Of a stretch of DNA of 64,000 bases, positions 27,402-39,866 are shown one piece after another (within the stretch, counting starts at the first letter, position 1; every line of letters begins with the position of its first letter). The stretch lies in assembly GCF_000001735.4 (NCBI RefSeq), contig NC_003076.8:1240001-1304000 (forward strand), read 5' to 3'. A program made the translations under genes and the position numbers. This DNA is from Arabidopsis thaliana (lineage: Eukaryota; Streptophyta; Magnoliopsida; Brassicales; Brassicaceae). The notes below the pieces were generated by a model. The model did not search any database, was not told the DNA's origin, and was given only the letters and a program-made list of their open reading frames with translations.

Positions 27402-28281
27402 TGTGCTTCTGTCTTTACATACATGCCTTTTTGGTTGTATATGTGTTTATCTTTAATATAATTAGAAAGATAAGCGATGATAGAAATAAATCCACACTAC
27501 TGCTACTTCTCTTCATTTACATTTGATAGATAAAAGTAAGCCACATGCCAAGTTAATCCATTACTATTAGTGAAAGCTTCCTTACAATCTTTTAAAAATA
27601 ATGAAAACATATATTTTGAGGAAATAGTGATGTAATGGAATTTCTTACATGCATATTTAAACAACGAAAAATTTACTGAAATAAGTAAGGAATTCATAGT
27701 GCCTATTTTTCATGTCAGTAAAAAGAAATTGTATCTTTTATATATTGGGTTATGTTTTATTAACGAACCAATAATAAAAAAAACGTGTGTTACATGAAGC
27801 TTAAAAAGCTAGACAGTAAAGAAAATTCAATAGAGGAAGCAAAGAATATTTTAGACAAAAAAAAAAAAAAAAAGAGGAAGCAAAGAATATAAGTTTTTAA
27901 GATAAAATTCAGTTGTTTTCTACTGTAGAGAAAACAGTATATGCATCTATATATATACCGAAAGATAGAAAAGTCATCTTTCCAAAATGAAATAAAAGAA
28001 AAGAAAATGTAGAAAAGAGGGTATATATTCATATTTTTAGATTGAGAGTTACATCCACTTAAAAAAGAAGAATCAAATCAAGGAAGAGGGAACCTATATA
28101 GAATTAATTTACTTTAACAAAAATATTCAAAGAACATATTTTTTTTAAAAAATATCAAACTTCTATCAATCCGAATGTAGACTTAACATGCACGCATATA
28201 ATTTAGTTTTTAGAAGGATATAAAAAGAAATCAAAATATTATTTTTGGTATCCTGTTTACATGCAAATTTGTTTGGTTAAA

Positions 28282-28370
28282 GTAGTAACATGCATTTGTT
28301 CAAAATAAAAAAAAAGTAGCAACATGCATATGTTTAGAAAAAATAATCAACCAGTAACATGCATATGTTT
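28282..28370. repeat. Three-copy CATGCAT-containing direct repeat
   Basis: Three diverged direct copies of about 19-20 bp at 28282-28300, 28316-28335 and 28351-28370, spaced 34-35 bp apart, each with an RY-type CATGCAT core. They lie about 1.0-1.1 kb upstream of the SIM start. Confidence 0.75.
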
Positions 28371-31300
28371 AGTTGAAGTACATAATAGATAGTTTATATT
28401 TATATAAAAAAATAGTTTATATTAATGAAAAATGAAAATCATATAAAAAATGAGGCAGATATATAAAGAGATTCAAATTTTACCTCAAAGTTTTTAATCT
28501 AGATCTAAACGTAGAGGTTGGTTAGAATTTATGTCGTGTACCGCTAAGGAAACTAGAGACATGTCATGTGTATAGACTTTAGAGTTTTTGTACATGCATG
28601 ATGTATCAATTACATGCATATTTAACATATATACATATTTTGTCAAATTATACAAAATTATGTTAAAATATGTTTATAACTACGATCTGGGATATAATTG
28701 CAGTCGGTTTAATCTTATTTATTCTCTTTTAAATTAACCAAGATTCCATTGCAGAGAAAGTAGCATAATTTTATTAAGTAAGATTCCATTGGTATATCTT
28801 TTAATGATACTATTGACTATGATATTAACTTTTATCCGCACGACATCTACACGTTCGTTTTAATCATGTTTTTTTTTAATTTACTTACAACAGACTCCTC
28901 ATGCCAATAATCATATTTCAAGAAAACAACTATATAGTTAAATTTGAATCTAGAAGTCAGCTTATACATGATGTATGCAGTGTATATCCAGACTTTAGTT
29001 ACAAAGGTATTAAGGTAATTTAGTGTACAGAGAATCTATCATCTAAAGAAATGCCACGTGTCGAATTTAGAGGAGGCATGTAGTGTGATGTAGGGTTGAT
29101 CTGTGGATGGATGCGACTGCCATTATCAGACAGTGAAAGCCCAAAAAAAAAAGGTACAGAAAAAGAAACAATCTCACTGATCTTTTTCTCAGTCTCTCAC
29201 CGTCTTTTTTTTTTTTTTTTTTTTTTTCATTTTTACTTTAATATTTATATTACTATTTTTTCATATATAATTACAATTTGTTTTATTTTTCTTTTTTACC
29301 ATATATTTTTTTTTACATTTTCTTTACGCAGAAATGCTTGGACAGTATTTTTATGTTATGGCCTTATGGGTTTGGTATTTCGGGACCACTTTTTTCGATC
29401 AATCTTTTTGAACAACTTTTTTTTTTTTCGGTAAATCTTTTTGAACAACTTTAGTTGTTGACAACAAAATAAACGTTTGTTGTTACTCAAGCGTTCGTGA
29501 TTTAAACTTTTCGTAAGTTTTTGTTGAAGATTTTGGACCATTTGGTATTACTACTCTAGCAGTCTAGCCTTATATCTAAGAGTAGATTAAAAATATTCTT
29601 CTAATCTGTATATGATGATGTATACGATACTTAAGTAACACATAGTCACATACACATTAGCGTAACCGGTAGGTTTAAAATTGAGTGCCGGTTTGACAAG
29701 AATTTCGAATATGACACGATATATGAAAGCGAAACTATTTACACAAAGATACTTTTGGTTTCAGTTTTACGCGAGTAGATCTATGAACAAAAAAAACTAG
29801 CTAGCTACTACTCGATAAAAACAAGAATGGATGTAGAAAATCCTCAATATCATATTATATTTACGTGGTTGACATGACATGAATACATTATACAATTCAT
29901 ACGTGGTTGAGTTAGTATGCATTAGTTTGTTTAATATTTTATTTGTTGTAAAGTACGATGGAGACAAGGGAAGCAAGTAAAACGTAACGTGCATGTCTCC
30001 CTAATAATGTATTAATGTATCCTTATAATAACATCAAGCTATTTTCCCAAAATTGTTCCGAATACTATTTTTTTATTAAGTAACCGATCGATCATCGATA
30101 CCAAGTGGATAACGATCATGATGGTCCTCTCTTGGATGTTTATGCTTCATATCCGATTGTCTCTTATACAAATGTCCAAACCTATATACATTATACATTG
30201 ATACACACGACCAAAAGAAGAGAAAAAAACTAACTTTGAAAAAAGAAAATAAAATAAACTCCAATATAAAATATCATTACAATTAACAGTCTTGCAAATA
30301 GAATGTGACAAAATTTACATCAAAATGTTTATATTTATCCAATATGTTAACTAAAAAGCTGAATTTTAAATAAAAACAACTAACCTCAAAAACATTTTGT
30401 TCGATGATATATATTTGGTTAACATGTGGAGGCGATATAATTATATAATCAAGAAAATTTGAAGCTTATAAGATCTTCTCATACATTTGTGTTCCAACTT
30501 TCTTCACAAACATCAAAACTTCCTACCATAAACAAAGTAATATATATAATATGTTTTATTTTTCTTCTTCCATTTATAAATCTTCCGAAGTAGATTTCAT
30601 TTGGTGTCCTTTTTCATAGGATACCAAAAGAATACCGAGAACTCGGAGTGATTGGGAGAATTAGAGAGCTAGACTATAGTTCTCATATAGCTTAAATGGT
30701 AAAAACTAATTTGGGGAAAATTTTTAAAAGGATTGGGACCATTCACCAAACCAAACCCCATCAACTTTTCTTGATTCTTTTCTTTTGTCCCCATACCATT
30801 TAATTTTGTGAAGTCGTTACGTTACTATTCCGATTGATCCAATTTCACGATTAATAAATGTTTAGCTCTTTTGGTCAGTTTTGATGTTGACATCGGAGAA
30901 AGGGAAGCTTTGCACGGTTTAGCTTTCCTAAAGTTTTTGTAGGATTTAATTATTATTGGTCCCTCTTTGTTTAGTAGATTGCAAAAAAGAGGTTTGTTGA
31001 AGGGTCTCTCTAGCCCAAAATCGCATGTGAGTCCATCTGTCTTCGAACACCTTTGTCTACATTATTGGGATATAGATAGATTTTATTTTTGTTGTGGGTT
31101 TAGATATAGATAAATTAGGTACTAAGCTTTAGTAATGATTTACATCTTTTTTTCTTTTCTTGTCGAGAGGTTCCACTAGATTCTCTATGGAAATCAAACA
31201 GGAGGTGGTGGTGAATCTGCATCAAGACGGTCGTTGGCATTGTTGGTCTTGGGTCTTGTCATCTTCAACATTTGTACGGTGCTTTCACTTTTCTAAAGTC

Positions 31301-31885
31301 CATTTTATTTTTAAAATAGTTATGATTAAAATGATGTAACAGCTTGTAGTTTACAAAGAATTGTACTTTTCTTTGGTTTAGTGAGTTTGTTTTTAAGCAA
31401 TTTATTATTGTAATTTCTTTACTCTGTATATGATCTCGAATAATTGAAGTATTGTTGAGAGACCAGGTTGGCCGAGTTATGATGAAAATAAGTTGAGTGA
31501 AATTATGCAGCATCAACATCAAAATTGCCTTTTTATTCTGAAACCAATGAAACTATAGTGTATATACAAAAACCATGAAAGATAAAAAATAGAAACCTAA
31601 ATCAGTGGCTAAGAGCTTAAATGCTTTTGTTTCTTACTAAGTTCAAATATTGAAGCAACGAAGAGAGTTCCGAAGGAAACCTTTACTTAAGTGGTGAAGA
31701 AAAAAATCCTAATTCTAAACTTTCTCCTATAATCTCCAGAGAAATGGCAACAGTGAGAATCTTTGCTTTAGATGATCTTCGTGTGATTCTCATGTGTTTT
31801 GCTTCCCCCTGTCAAAAAAGAATTAACTTTCGTCGAGTCTGAGCCCGAGTTAATCCGTTCGCTCAAGGCAACTAGATTTCTGTTT

Positions 31886-34800
31886 TCATCCTCCAAGTGA
31901 TTTCTGCTTGTAACCATTTTTTATCCTATCGTAAAGTTTCTCCTTAGTTTTACGCTTCTTGTCCATTTTCAATCGGTATCTTTCTTCACGTTCCCTCTCG
32001 TAAACGCCTTTCCAGTGTACTTCTCCGGTCAATGGCCATAGCCATCTTTCCCTTGGATGGTCTTTATCATCTGCTGCTTCTGCTAAGTCTTCATCCATGC
32101 TTTTCAGTAAAGTGAAGTTAAAGTACTTTGCCCACATTAAACCTTTTCGTTGCTGCAACGGATGTTGTTCCTCGAGTGACCCATCTCTCGGGTTTATGTA
32201 CACCATCTTTCTCCCGCTATGATATGCCCAGACATTAACCAACAGTTCCAGAACCCGGCAGTAACAATGCTTTCTCTAATAATTGTTGGAAAAAGAATCA
32301 TAACAATCAAATATTTGTGAATATCAGAGAACAAAGTCAAGAAGTAAGAATCTGAGATTTTTACCTCGAGCAGTGATGAAGCCAGTGAGCAACTTTTGGA
32401 GTCGTTAAGATTGTTGTGCAGTGCATCTAGAGACTCTGAGAACATCCTGTGATTGTGGTTGAAACTGGGGCGGTGAGTTTAGGGAAATGCTGGTTTTTTT
32501 AGTGAATATGTGGGAATATTATTTACCTTGAGAACATGACAAACTCGAGGAAAGACGGAGTTGGCATCACCCAATTGTGGAGAGAAGACCAGTGATGACC
32601 ATCTTCAGGCATGGGAGGAAGCGCTTCAATGTGTTCTGGTAACCCATACATATGCCGGAATGCATCTTCAAAAGTGGTTCTGCATCAATTACAAAACACG
32701 AGGAACCAATGTGAGCGCAGCTATCTGAATATCAAAATACCTAAAGAGAAGTAAATTCACATATCGAGAAATCGCCATTATCAGCATAACTTATGGTTAT
32801 TACATGTACGGCATGTCTCAAGTAAAGATATGGGTTAGTTCAATATTATGCAACTGTATACTTTCCTCGCCAGTATCAGCATAAATGGAGCAACAGTTAG
32901 AGCGGAGGAATACCTGCAGTTTCCTTGGTTAAGGATATCGCACATAGACCAGAATGTAAGAGCATTTTTACTTCCATACGCATCACCATCGATGTCTAAT
33001 CTTGTCCAGAAGTAAATAATCTCCCCCTTTGTTTCTTGCTTTATAATGTTTTCCAGAGACTCTTCAGCTTTAGATGATAACGAGACCTGTCTCCACAACA
33101 AAAGTATCATCAAACAGTGTCAAAGTTACACAACGGATGTAAAGATGGATACGTGTTGGTTTCAAAAAGTAATCGACTCAAGCATTCAAATAAGTTCAAA
33201 TAGACTGATATATATATAAACTGTAACTTTGTAAATTAGTTATCAACAACACTACTTTTAAAGAACTACCTTCCTACCAGCAGCACGCCATGACTGAAAT
33301 CCAATCCAAGGTCTCATGTGAATGCTATCCACTTTATTTGCGACAGAAAACATTCCTCCAATTTCACAAAGGATATCTCGATAATAGGTATCATTCAGTA
33401 GAGGTAATCGGTCTGCTGCATCTACGTCGTCTGAGCTTAGCCTTCGATCTTTGCTGGACTATAGTGAAGATATGACCAAAAATCAAAACCAGCAATATGA
33501 ATAAGCACAAGTTTTAAAAACTGTCAACTGGAACATCACAAACCAATAGAGAAAGCTTACCAGGCTCAAACCACGGTACAGAGAGCCATGATGCAGAAAG
33601 GGCCAAGCCCCAGCGCCATTGTAAATCTCATAAATACATAAAGGCTCGCCTGTTCGTTCTAGCTCTCCTTCATCCCGTTCATTCACCTCAAATTTGAGCT
33701 TCTCCGATTTGCGAGCATTCCGGTATATTTCCTCCCAATCCTCAACATCTCTTTCCATTCTGTCCTCTAGCTACATATCAGATGAAGAAGAGCTAATTCA
33801 ATATAACAGACCGATGCAGCTCAACAAGACTCACAGAAAAATGACTAGGGAGAACCTAGAAATATGTCTGATGGCAGCAAAATTTGATACCTCCTCAGAT
33901 TCTACTTTCTCATACTCTTCAGCTCCCTCAATCTCTTCAAGAACATCCCAGTCTAATTTGGAAGGAAGCTCATCGGAAACAAACAGGGTATTGTTGTCAA
34001 CAGGGTTTGTTGACTCAATAACACCCATGAACTTCTCTTCGACTTGGAAAACAATTCCAGATTTTCCAATGAAAGCATAAGCGGAGTCCAAGATGAAACT
34101 TTTTGGCTGCTCTAATTCGCTCCGGAAGAAATTCCACTCCCATGCTGCCACTTGAAGTTGAGAAATGGAACCTGGCAAGAAAGTATCAGATGGGAAATGG
34201 AGCATGTTCTCCAAAAGCCGAGCATAACCAGTAATGCATTCTGTTGCCATCAAGTTCTTAGTTAAGAGTCTTCCTGAAGAAGCAATTGTTTGAGCAAATT
34301 TAGAGAGCCTTCCATCTGATATCAAGGGTGAGAAAGCCTTCAACAATGCATCAGGATCGTTTCTTCGAAAAAATATTCCATGAACTTCATCAGCCATCTG
34401 CAGTTAAAGGTCCACGATTAAGCAAACAACATATTTGGTAATAATCACGAAATTATTAATTTCAGGGTACTCACATATTTTTTCATGATAGGAAAGTCAG
34501 GTGTTATGATAGGGATGCCAAAGCTCATAGCTCGTACAATTAATGGAGGAAAGTTTTGTTCCTCTTGGGACGAAGCATAAACAAGAATATCTGCCATCCG
34601 TAGAACTCTATTCACATCCTCGTTCAAACCAAAATGCCGAACAGTGCCTTCTGTCAACCCGAGCCTCGATGCAACCTCCTGCATTCATGTATTATTACAC
34701 ACAATTATGTCTTGAGTATACAATCTCAACCAATACTAATCACACACAGTAGCATTAAATTGTCTGAGGATACTCTTTCCCTGACCAAATTTAATGTGTT

Positions 34801-37793
34801 TTTTTAGTAGCACGGCCTAAATCATATAGTATACACATGGATATAATCCTTATGATAAGAAAATTACTATCAAATGAGCAAGCAAGATGAACTTGAATTA
34901 AGAGAAATTTAGAAGAAGTTGTTATGCACAACTTAAAGTTTTTAGCTCAAGACCAATGAGCTTCTGTGGATAGCATTGATTAAAGAAACTAATTATCCTA
35001 GTCATCTAGGAAGATATGATTGAAGCCTACCAAAAATATTTCTTACCTGTACAGCATCACTCTGGCCTTTGGTAGAATTACCATATAGAAAAACAAACTT
35101 AAAGGAACCGCTTGTATCTTTTCTCCTCCCATATCGTGTTAAAAGTGGTCCCAACATGTGCATTGCCACGGCATTATCCCAAGAAAACTCATCATAAAAG
35201 AAGGAGCTCCCAAGCACCAAGATGATCACGTCATCCTCACCAAATTCGTTAATTTCCCTTAGATTTTGTTTTGTATGGGTTTCACTGTAGCTTTCCGCAG
35301 CCCAAACATCAACTACAGATTCTGGAATCACAACGAAGTTCCCATCATCAAGAACGCTATGCAACATCTGAACAAATAATAAGATCTTAGTCAAATACAA
35401 AACCCACAATTTGGTATATTTGTAGTGGTAATGTAATCTTATTGCGGACAGGAATCTACCGGCAGGGTAAACTGTGGAAAGACAACCACATCTGCTCTCG
35501 CAAAAGCACTTCTCCAGTGGGAGATAAGAGAATTCTGGCCCATCCTTTGGTAAACAGGTAACCGATTTGCAAGAATATCTTCATGAACTATCCATATAAG
35601 TGGTACTGAACGAAATGGCTCCTGCATAAGGCTGCATAAATATAAAATTTTATTATCATAGAATCTTGGCCACGGAAGTAATTGTCAAAATTTTGAGAAG
35701 CCCAAGAGCTTGTTACTCTTCACATCTTAGGCAACAACAGCCAATGTAGTGTGCAATACAAAAGGTCACTCTGGTAGCAGGCAACTAAACAAACTTAATT
35801 TACCCACCTTGAAATGGCTTCTTTTGCTTCAAGCGAATCAGCAATAACACCTTCAAAACTGCACAAAATGAATCACTGTAAATTTATCCAGAAATAAAAA
35901 AGTATTTCAAAAAGCAATCCGAGAATCATCTGCCTAGAAATCTAATTTGAGAAAATGGCCAGGAAAACGTTTTCAAAGAATTGATCGGACACATACATTG
36001 TCCAATCAGCGTGCCCCAACTGCTCTGAAACCAAAACTTTGACATGGCCAGCTAGCTGTTCCCACAATGAGCGTGCTTCACCATTCTCTACGGCAAAAAC
36101 CTGACAACTTTTAAGGTCACAAGCTTTTCTAAGAGATGCGGGAAATAAGACACATATACGCTTGTGTCCACACTTTACTGCATATTTATGGTGGATTAAC
36201 AGATTAGAGCATCCATTCTGCTTATACTGTATATATGAGTAAATTCTCAACATCAACGCTAGAGCTGCAAGCATAAAATGCCATAAAGTTTCACCTTAAA
36301 CACATAACCAAGTTTTTGAAGATTCTTCATAACAGTGACCAACATTAGTGTTCGGGGATCTTTCTTCATATTCCCTAGTACCTGTCATTCATAATATAAA
36401 ACAGATGAGTGAATAGGAAGTGCATGGAGACGGAGACAAAAAGGATTATATGAGATCGATCAGAGAAAATAAAACAGTGTTGATGTACATAACAACGGTA
36501 ATTTTCCAAAGCTAATGTGGACATGTAGACTGAAACGACTGATTGACAATGCAAGTAACTGCTAAGTAACCGTGAAAACTCCACTGGCAAGTTCCAGCAT
36601 GATGTGCCAGAAGACTCTTTGACGCCTTTTACAAAGTTAATTTAGCTTATTCCACACTACAGGCATACCCTAAGGTGCAGCATTTAACTGAAACACATGG
36701 CATTTGCCCATAAGCCTGTCTATGTCTAGTCAGGGCGTTTAGTTGATCTAACTACTATTTGTTTCTCCATTGGCTCAGACCCAACACAAAGTTTTAGATC
36801 TTTGATCCCATCAAATCCTACTGACTTGTTCAACCTTGCTGGAGGTTATCTACTTTAGCTATGATAAGAAAAGAACATAAACCAGGGTCCACATCAAATC
36901 TTTTTAAAAAGAGATCTCTTTCTCATGGAATCTTGGCCAAGATGTCTTCCAAAAGTAAAAACCTTTTATAAAGTCCATTGCCAATGACCCAGGACTACTC
37001 GGAAACTCCTCTTCCAAACTTAATGAATAATGTTCCGTTTCCTCAATCAAATCCTCCGAACCCAAGTGCTAAAGATAGAAACATCTAATATATATATCAC
37101 TAGCTGTACTAGAAGAAAGGCGTCAATATTTTCTGTCTCACAGTGGACAACACTAGCGCTCAAACCACCATCAGTCATAACCTAAATCGGACTAGTTTAC
37201 AAACTCAAGTGGATCTAACAATCCTAGCACTTAAAAAAGGTCTCTTTCATGCATATATTGAAAAAGGCAATGAAGGAACTCACGAGAGCTAGCCTGGGCG
37301 GACGAACACCGATCCTGACCGCTGAACGCAAGGGATCAAGCCCTTTTCCTTCAATCAATGTTCTCGCAATTCCTCCAGGAACATACTTCAACGTACTCCC
37401 CAATCCAATTTGACTTCTAACTTGCCCTCCTTTCACATTCCCTTGCCAAGTAATCGAATTCTGAAGCAACAGAGATGACATGACAAACGCACAAACCGTA
37501 AACGCGACGAGAAAGTAGAGCAAACAGGTACCACGAGGCTTAAGCAAAGAAAGCAAGCCCTTGCGATTCAACGATCGGCCAATGTGATGAGGTCGGGTAC
37601 GCAATGAAGGCCGATCCAAACCTGAGTGAGATCGATCTCGCCTATCGCTCGAATTACGCTTGAGACGGAGTCGATCTCTAATAGAATGGAAAGAAGTATC
37701 TCCGTTTCCGGCGACGTTGTTAGCGTTGTGATTACCGTCTCTTCCGGCGCCGCCATTGTCATCGATCTCGAGCGAAAGAGAGTTTCTCACCAT
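31886..37793 (-). CDS. Type II membrane GT4-like glycosyltransferase superfamily protein
   Basis: Fourteen exons on the minus strand (37793-37284, 36381-36295, 36100-35997, 35858-35808, 35631-35460, 35367-35047, 34678-34475, 34397-33891, 33770-33561, 33458-33270, 33086-32914, 32679-32527, 32446-32365, 32269-31886) join to 1048 residues. A basic N-tail leads to one transmembrane helix at about 90-110 (CLLYFLVAFTVCAFVMSSLLL), so a Golgi type II orientation is likely. A GT-B fold is indicated by DDVIILVLGSSFFYDEF and, near 440-480, MADILVYASSQEEQNFPPLI followed by RAMSFGIPIITPDFP, which is the GT4 C-terminal pattern. The Glu expected before 'AMSFG' in the EX7E motif is Arg. The C-terminal half (about 480-1048) has no motif I recognise. 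I recall it as At5g04480; donor and acceptor unknown. Intron 1 is about 900 bp. Confidence 0.88.
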
Positions 37794-39866
37794 GGAGAAA
37801 GAAGAAAAACTGCTCTGCTTCACTGGTTTGTTTCAATACGAAGAAGAAGAAGAAGCTTCTCTCTCAGTTTCAGGTGCCACAAAACTTCACCATGAGAAAG
37901 AGAGAAAGAGATTCAGATTTGAGAATTTGATTTTCGTAAAACTTTTTAGAGTTAGCGAATCTGTTAAGCGGAGACAGTGGTGGAGAGATTGAACAATTTT
38001 TATGTCAAAAACTTTTAATAATTCTACTAAATTTACATTTTTCGAATTTAATATATTTTTGTTAGGACGGTGACAATAATTTCACGCGTTTTATCACTCA
38101 AGTCCAACTTGCTTTCTTGAGCAGTAATTGTCACTATTAGTGATAATGGAATCACTATCCTTTTCGTATATCTCTATCTAATTATGTCATTTGTCTAATC
38201 TCTATCTAATAATCAGTGTTAACCGGCGATGCGGTCATGCAAAGCCATTTCAATTTTTAACTGGACTATATGGTTCGATATAACCGGAGTATTCGACTCT
38301 ATAGTTGTTGTTTATCGTAACCATTTTTCATCTACATTTATTTTTGAATTGAAACTTGATGAAAAAATTAGTAGAAAATAGTGTGAAACCATTGACTTCT
38401 AGCGTGTTGATTGAGTACGAATCAATCAAAATTAAATGAAAACATAAAACTGTTACTTACCAGAATATTTACAAACGAGCAATTATTTACTTATTTTGTA
38501 TAACCGATTTATAATGCAAATAAAACTATCTGTATTCTCTGCCAATGTTATTCATTGCAGCAGACTACTTTATTTTTGACTCTTCAATGGGGCATGTACA
38601 TATATAGTTACATACAACTTTCTTCAAACTCAGAATGTATAAGAACAAACAAATCATGACCAAAGACAATTTAAATCGATTAGACGTCATTTGATGAAAG
38701 AATAAATGGAAGTTAAGTAACAACAACACATCATCATCCTCATCATCCGCACCCTTCGTTCTCCATTATGCTATTATACTGTACCTCCGTCAATCGCCTA
38801 TGTTTGAGGGTCCATATTTATAGCTAGCTCTCATATACATGATTTTGTACTCCTTTCTTCTTTCTTTTTGTTTTCTACTTTGTTAGATATTATCTTCGTT
38901 CGTGCAATTATTGAGAAATTAATTGCAGTACTTTTTACATTTACACCCATATTTGCATATACACTGGACATAACATGGTTTTTACAAATATATCTTGGGT
39001 AGTAATTTTTGATACAATTGAAAGGCGGATATTTATAGTTGGTTTGTAGTCCATTTGATAGTTTTTTCCTGTTTTTACCATTGAGATCATATAATATATT
39101 GTTTTGTCGTGTTCCACAAATTTTCTATGATATATACTATGATAATGTAGAGAACAGCTAGTTTAAAACTGGAAATTTCATCCAAGTGTTAGTATAGTCA
39201 ATCCGTTTTTTAAAATGATGTTTTATCTCTCTTGGATTGGAGTTCAGAGTTCAGACCATGTTGAAGAATGGTAATTTATACAATGTAAAATTTCAGACCA
39301 AAAGAATAGTAACGGTCTTAAGTACTAAAATGTTAGGTCTTCTACAACTAGTGAAAAAGATAAAGTGACAGAAAAACTCAAAACGATTTAATTGTTAAAA
39401 ACGATTTACAATAAAAAAATCAATTCTCAGTTCAAAATATTGTAGATCGTCTAAGCTTTCAGAATATATACTAGGTTGAGAAAAAAATAGATTCACCGTC
39501 ATAATTAGGGTCGGTCGGATTTTACAATAAACCCAAAAATAAAGTACGGAAGGTAAAAAAGTAAAAAACACAATTACCCGAATAGGCCATGCTCATTGGC
39601 CATTTCCCACCACTAGGTTAGTACAAACTGACCAACTGTCCCAATAAAGAAAGACGAAATTACAATGTGAGGCAGATTTTTTGCATTCTTCTCGATCAAT
39701 CAGAAAGTGACACCTCATAGATTACGTCTTTTTAGTTCTTACTAACGAAACACCCAAACAAAAAAAGATAAATTACAAAATATCATTTTCCTTATCTTAT
39801 TGACTTGTCAAGATTCTCTTCTTCTTCTTCTTCTTCCTCCTCCTCCAAACTCAGTTCCCTCCGTCC
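37794..39866. promoter_or_regulatory. Divergent region, glycosyltransferase / VTE5
   Basis: About 2.1 kb between divergent start codons. The left 200 bp is a GA-rich leader of the glycosyltransferase gene. The right end is a VTE5 leader with a CTT/TCC microsatellite (about 39818-39846). The middle is AT-rich; I see no gene. Confidence 0.5.

Larger units (their letters stand above)
27277..31885. promoter_or_regulatory. 4.6-kb upstream region of SIM
   Basis: No convincing gene. Beyond the TATA box it holds three diverged copies of a unit with core AACATGCAT(A/T)TGTT (28282-28300, 28316-28335, 28351-28370). More CATGCA motifs lie near 28594-28617, with a G-box CACGTG near 29054. There is a 23-nt T tract (29205-29227) and an 11-bp direct repeat TACGTGGTTGA (29862-29872 and 29900-29910). 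The 112-codon ORF at 29096-29434 is low-complexity Phe/Ile translated from T tracts and is not credible. Confidence 0.5.

Noticed and set aside
29096..29434. 112-codon ORF on the plus strand
   Set aside because: Mostly Phe/Ile/Tyr runs produced by T tracts; no domain, no splice or start context.
30604..30626. Short hairpin (GGTGTCCT ... AGGATACC) upstream of SIM
   Set aside because: 8-bp imperfect stem with no flanking extension; too short for a miRNA precursor or transposon end call.
33694..34080. 128-codon plus-strand ORF
   Set aside because: Antisense shadow of exons 8-9 of the minus-strand glycosyltransferase gene, crossing an intron.
38215..38300. GGTTCGA-like sequence that might be a tRNA B box
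   Set aside because: No A box, acceptor stem or cloverleaf could be built around it.
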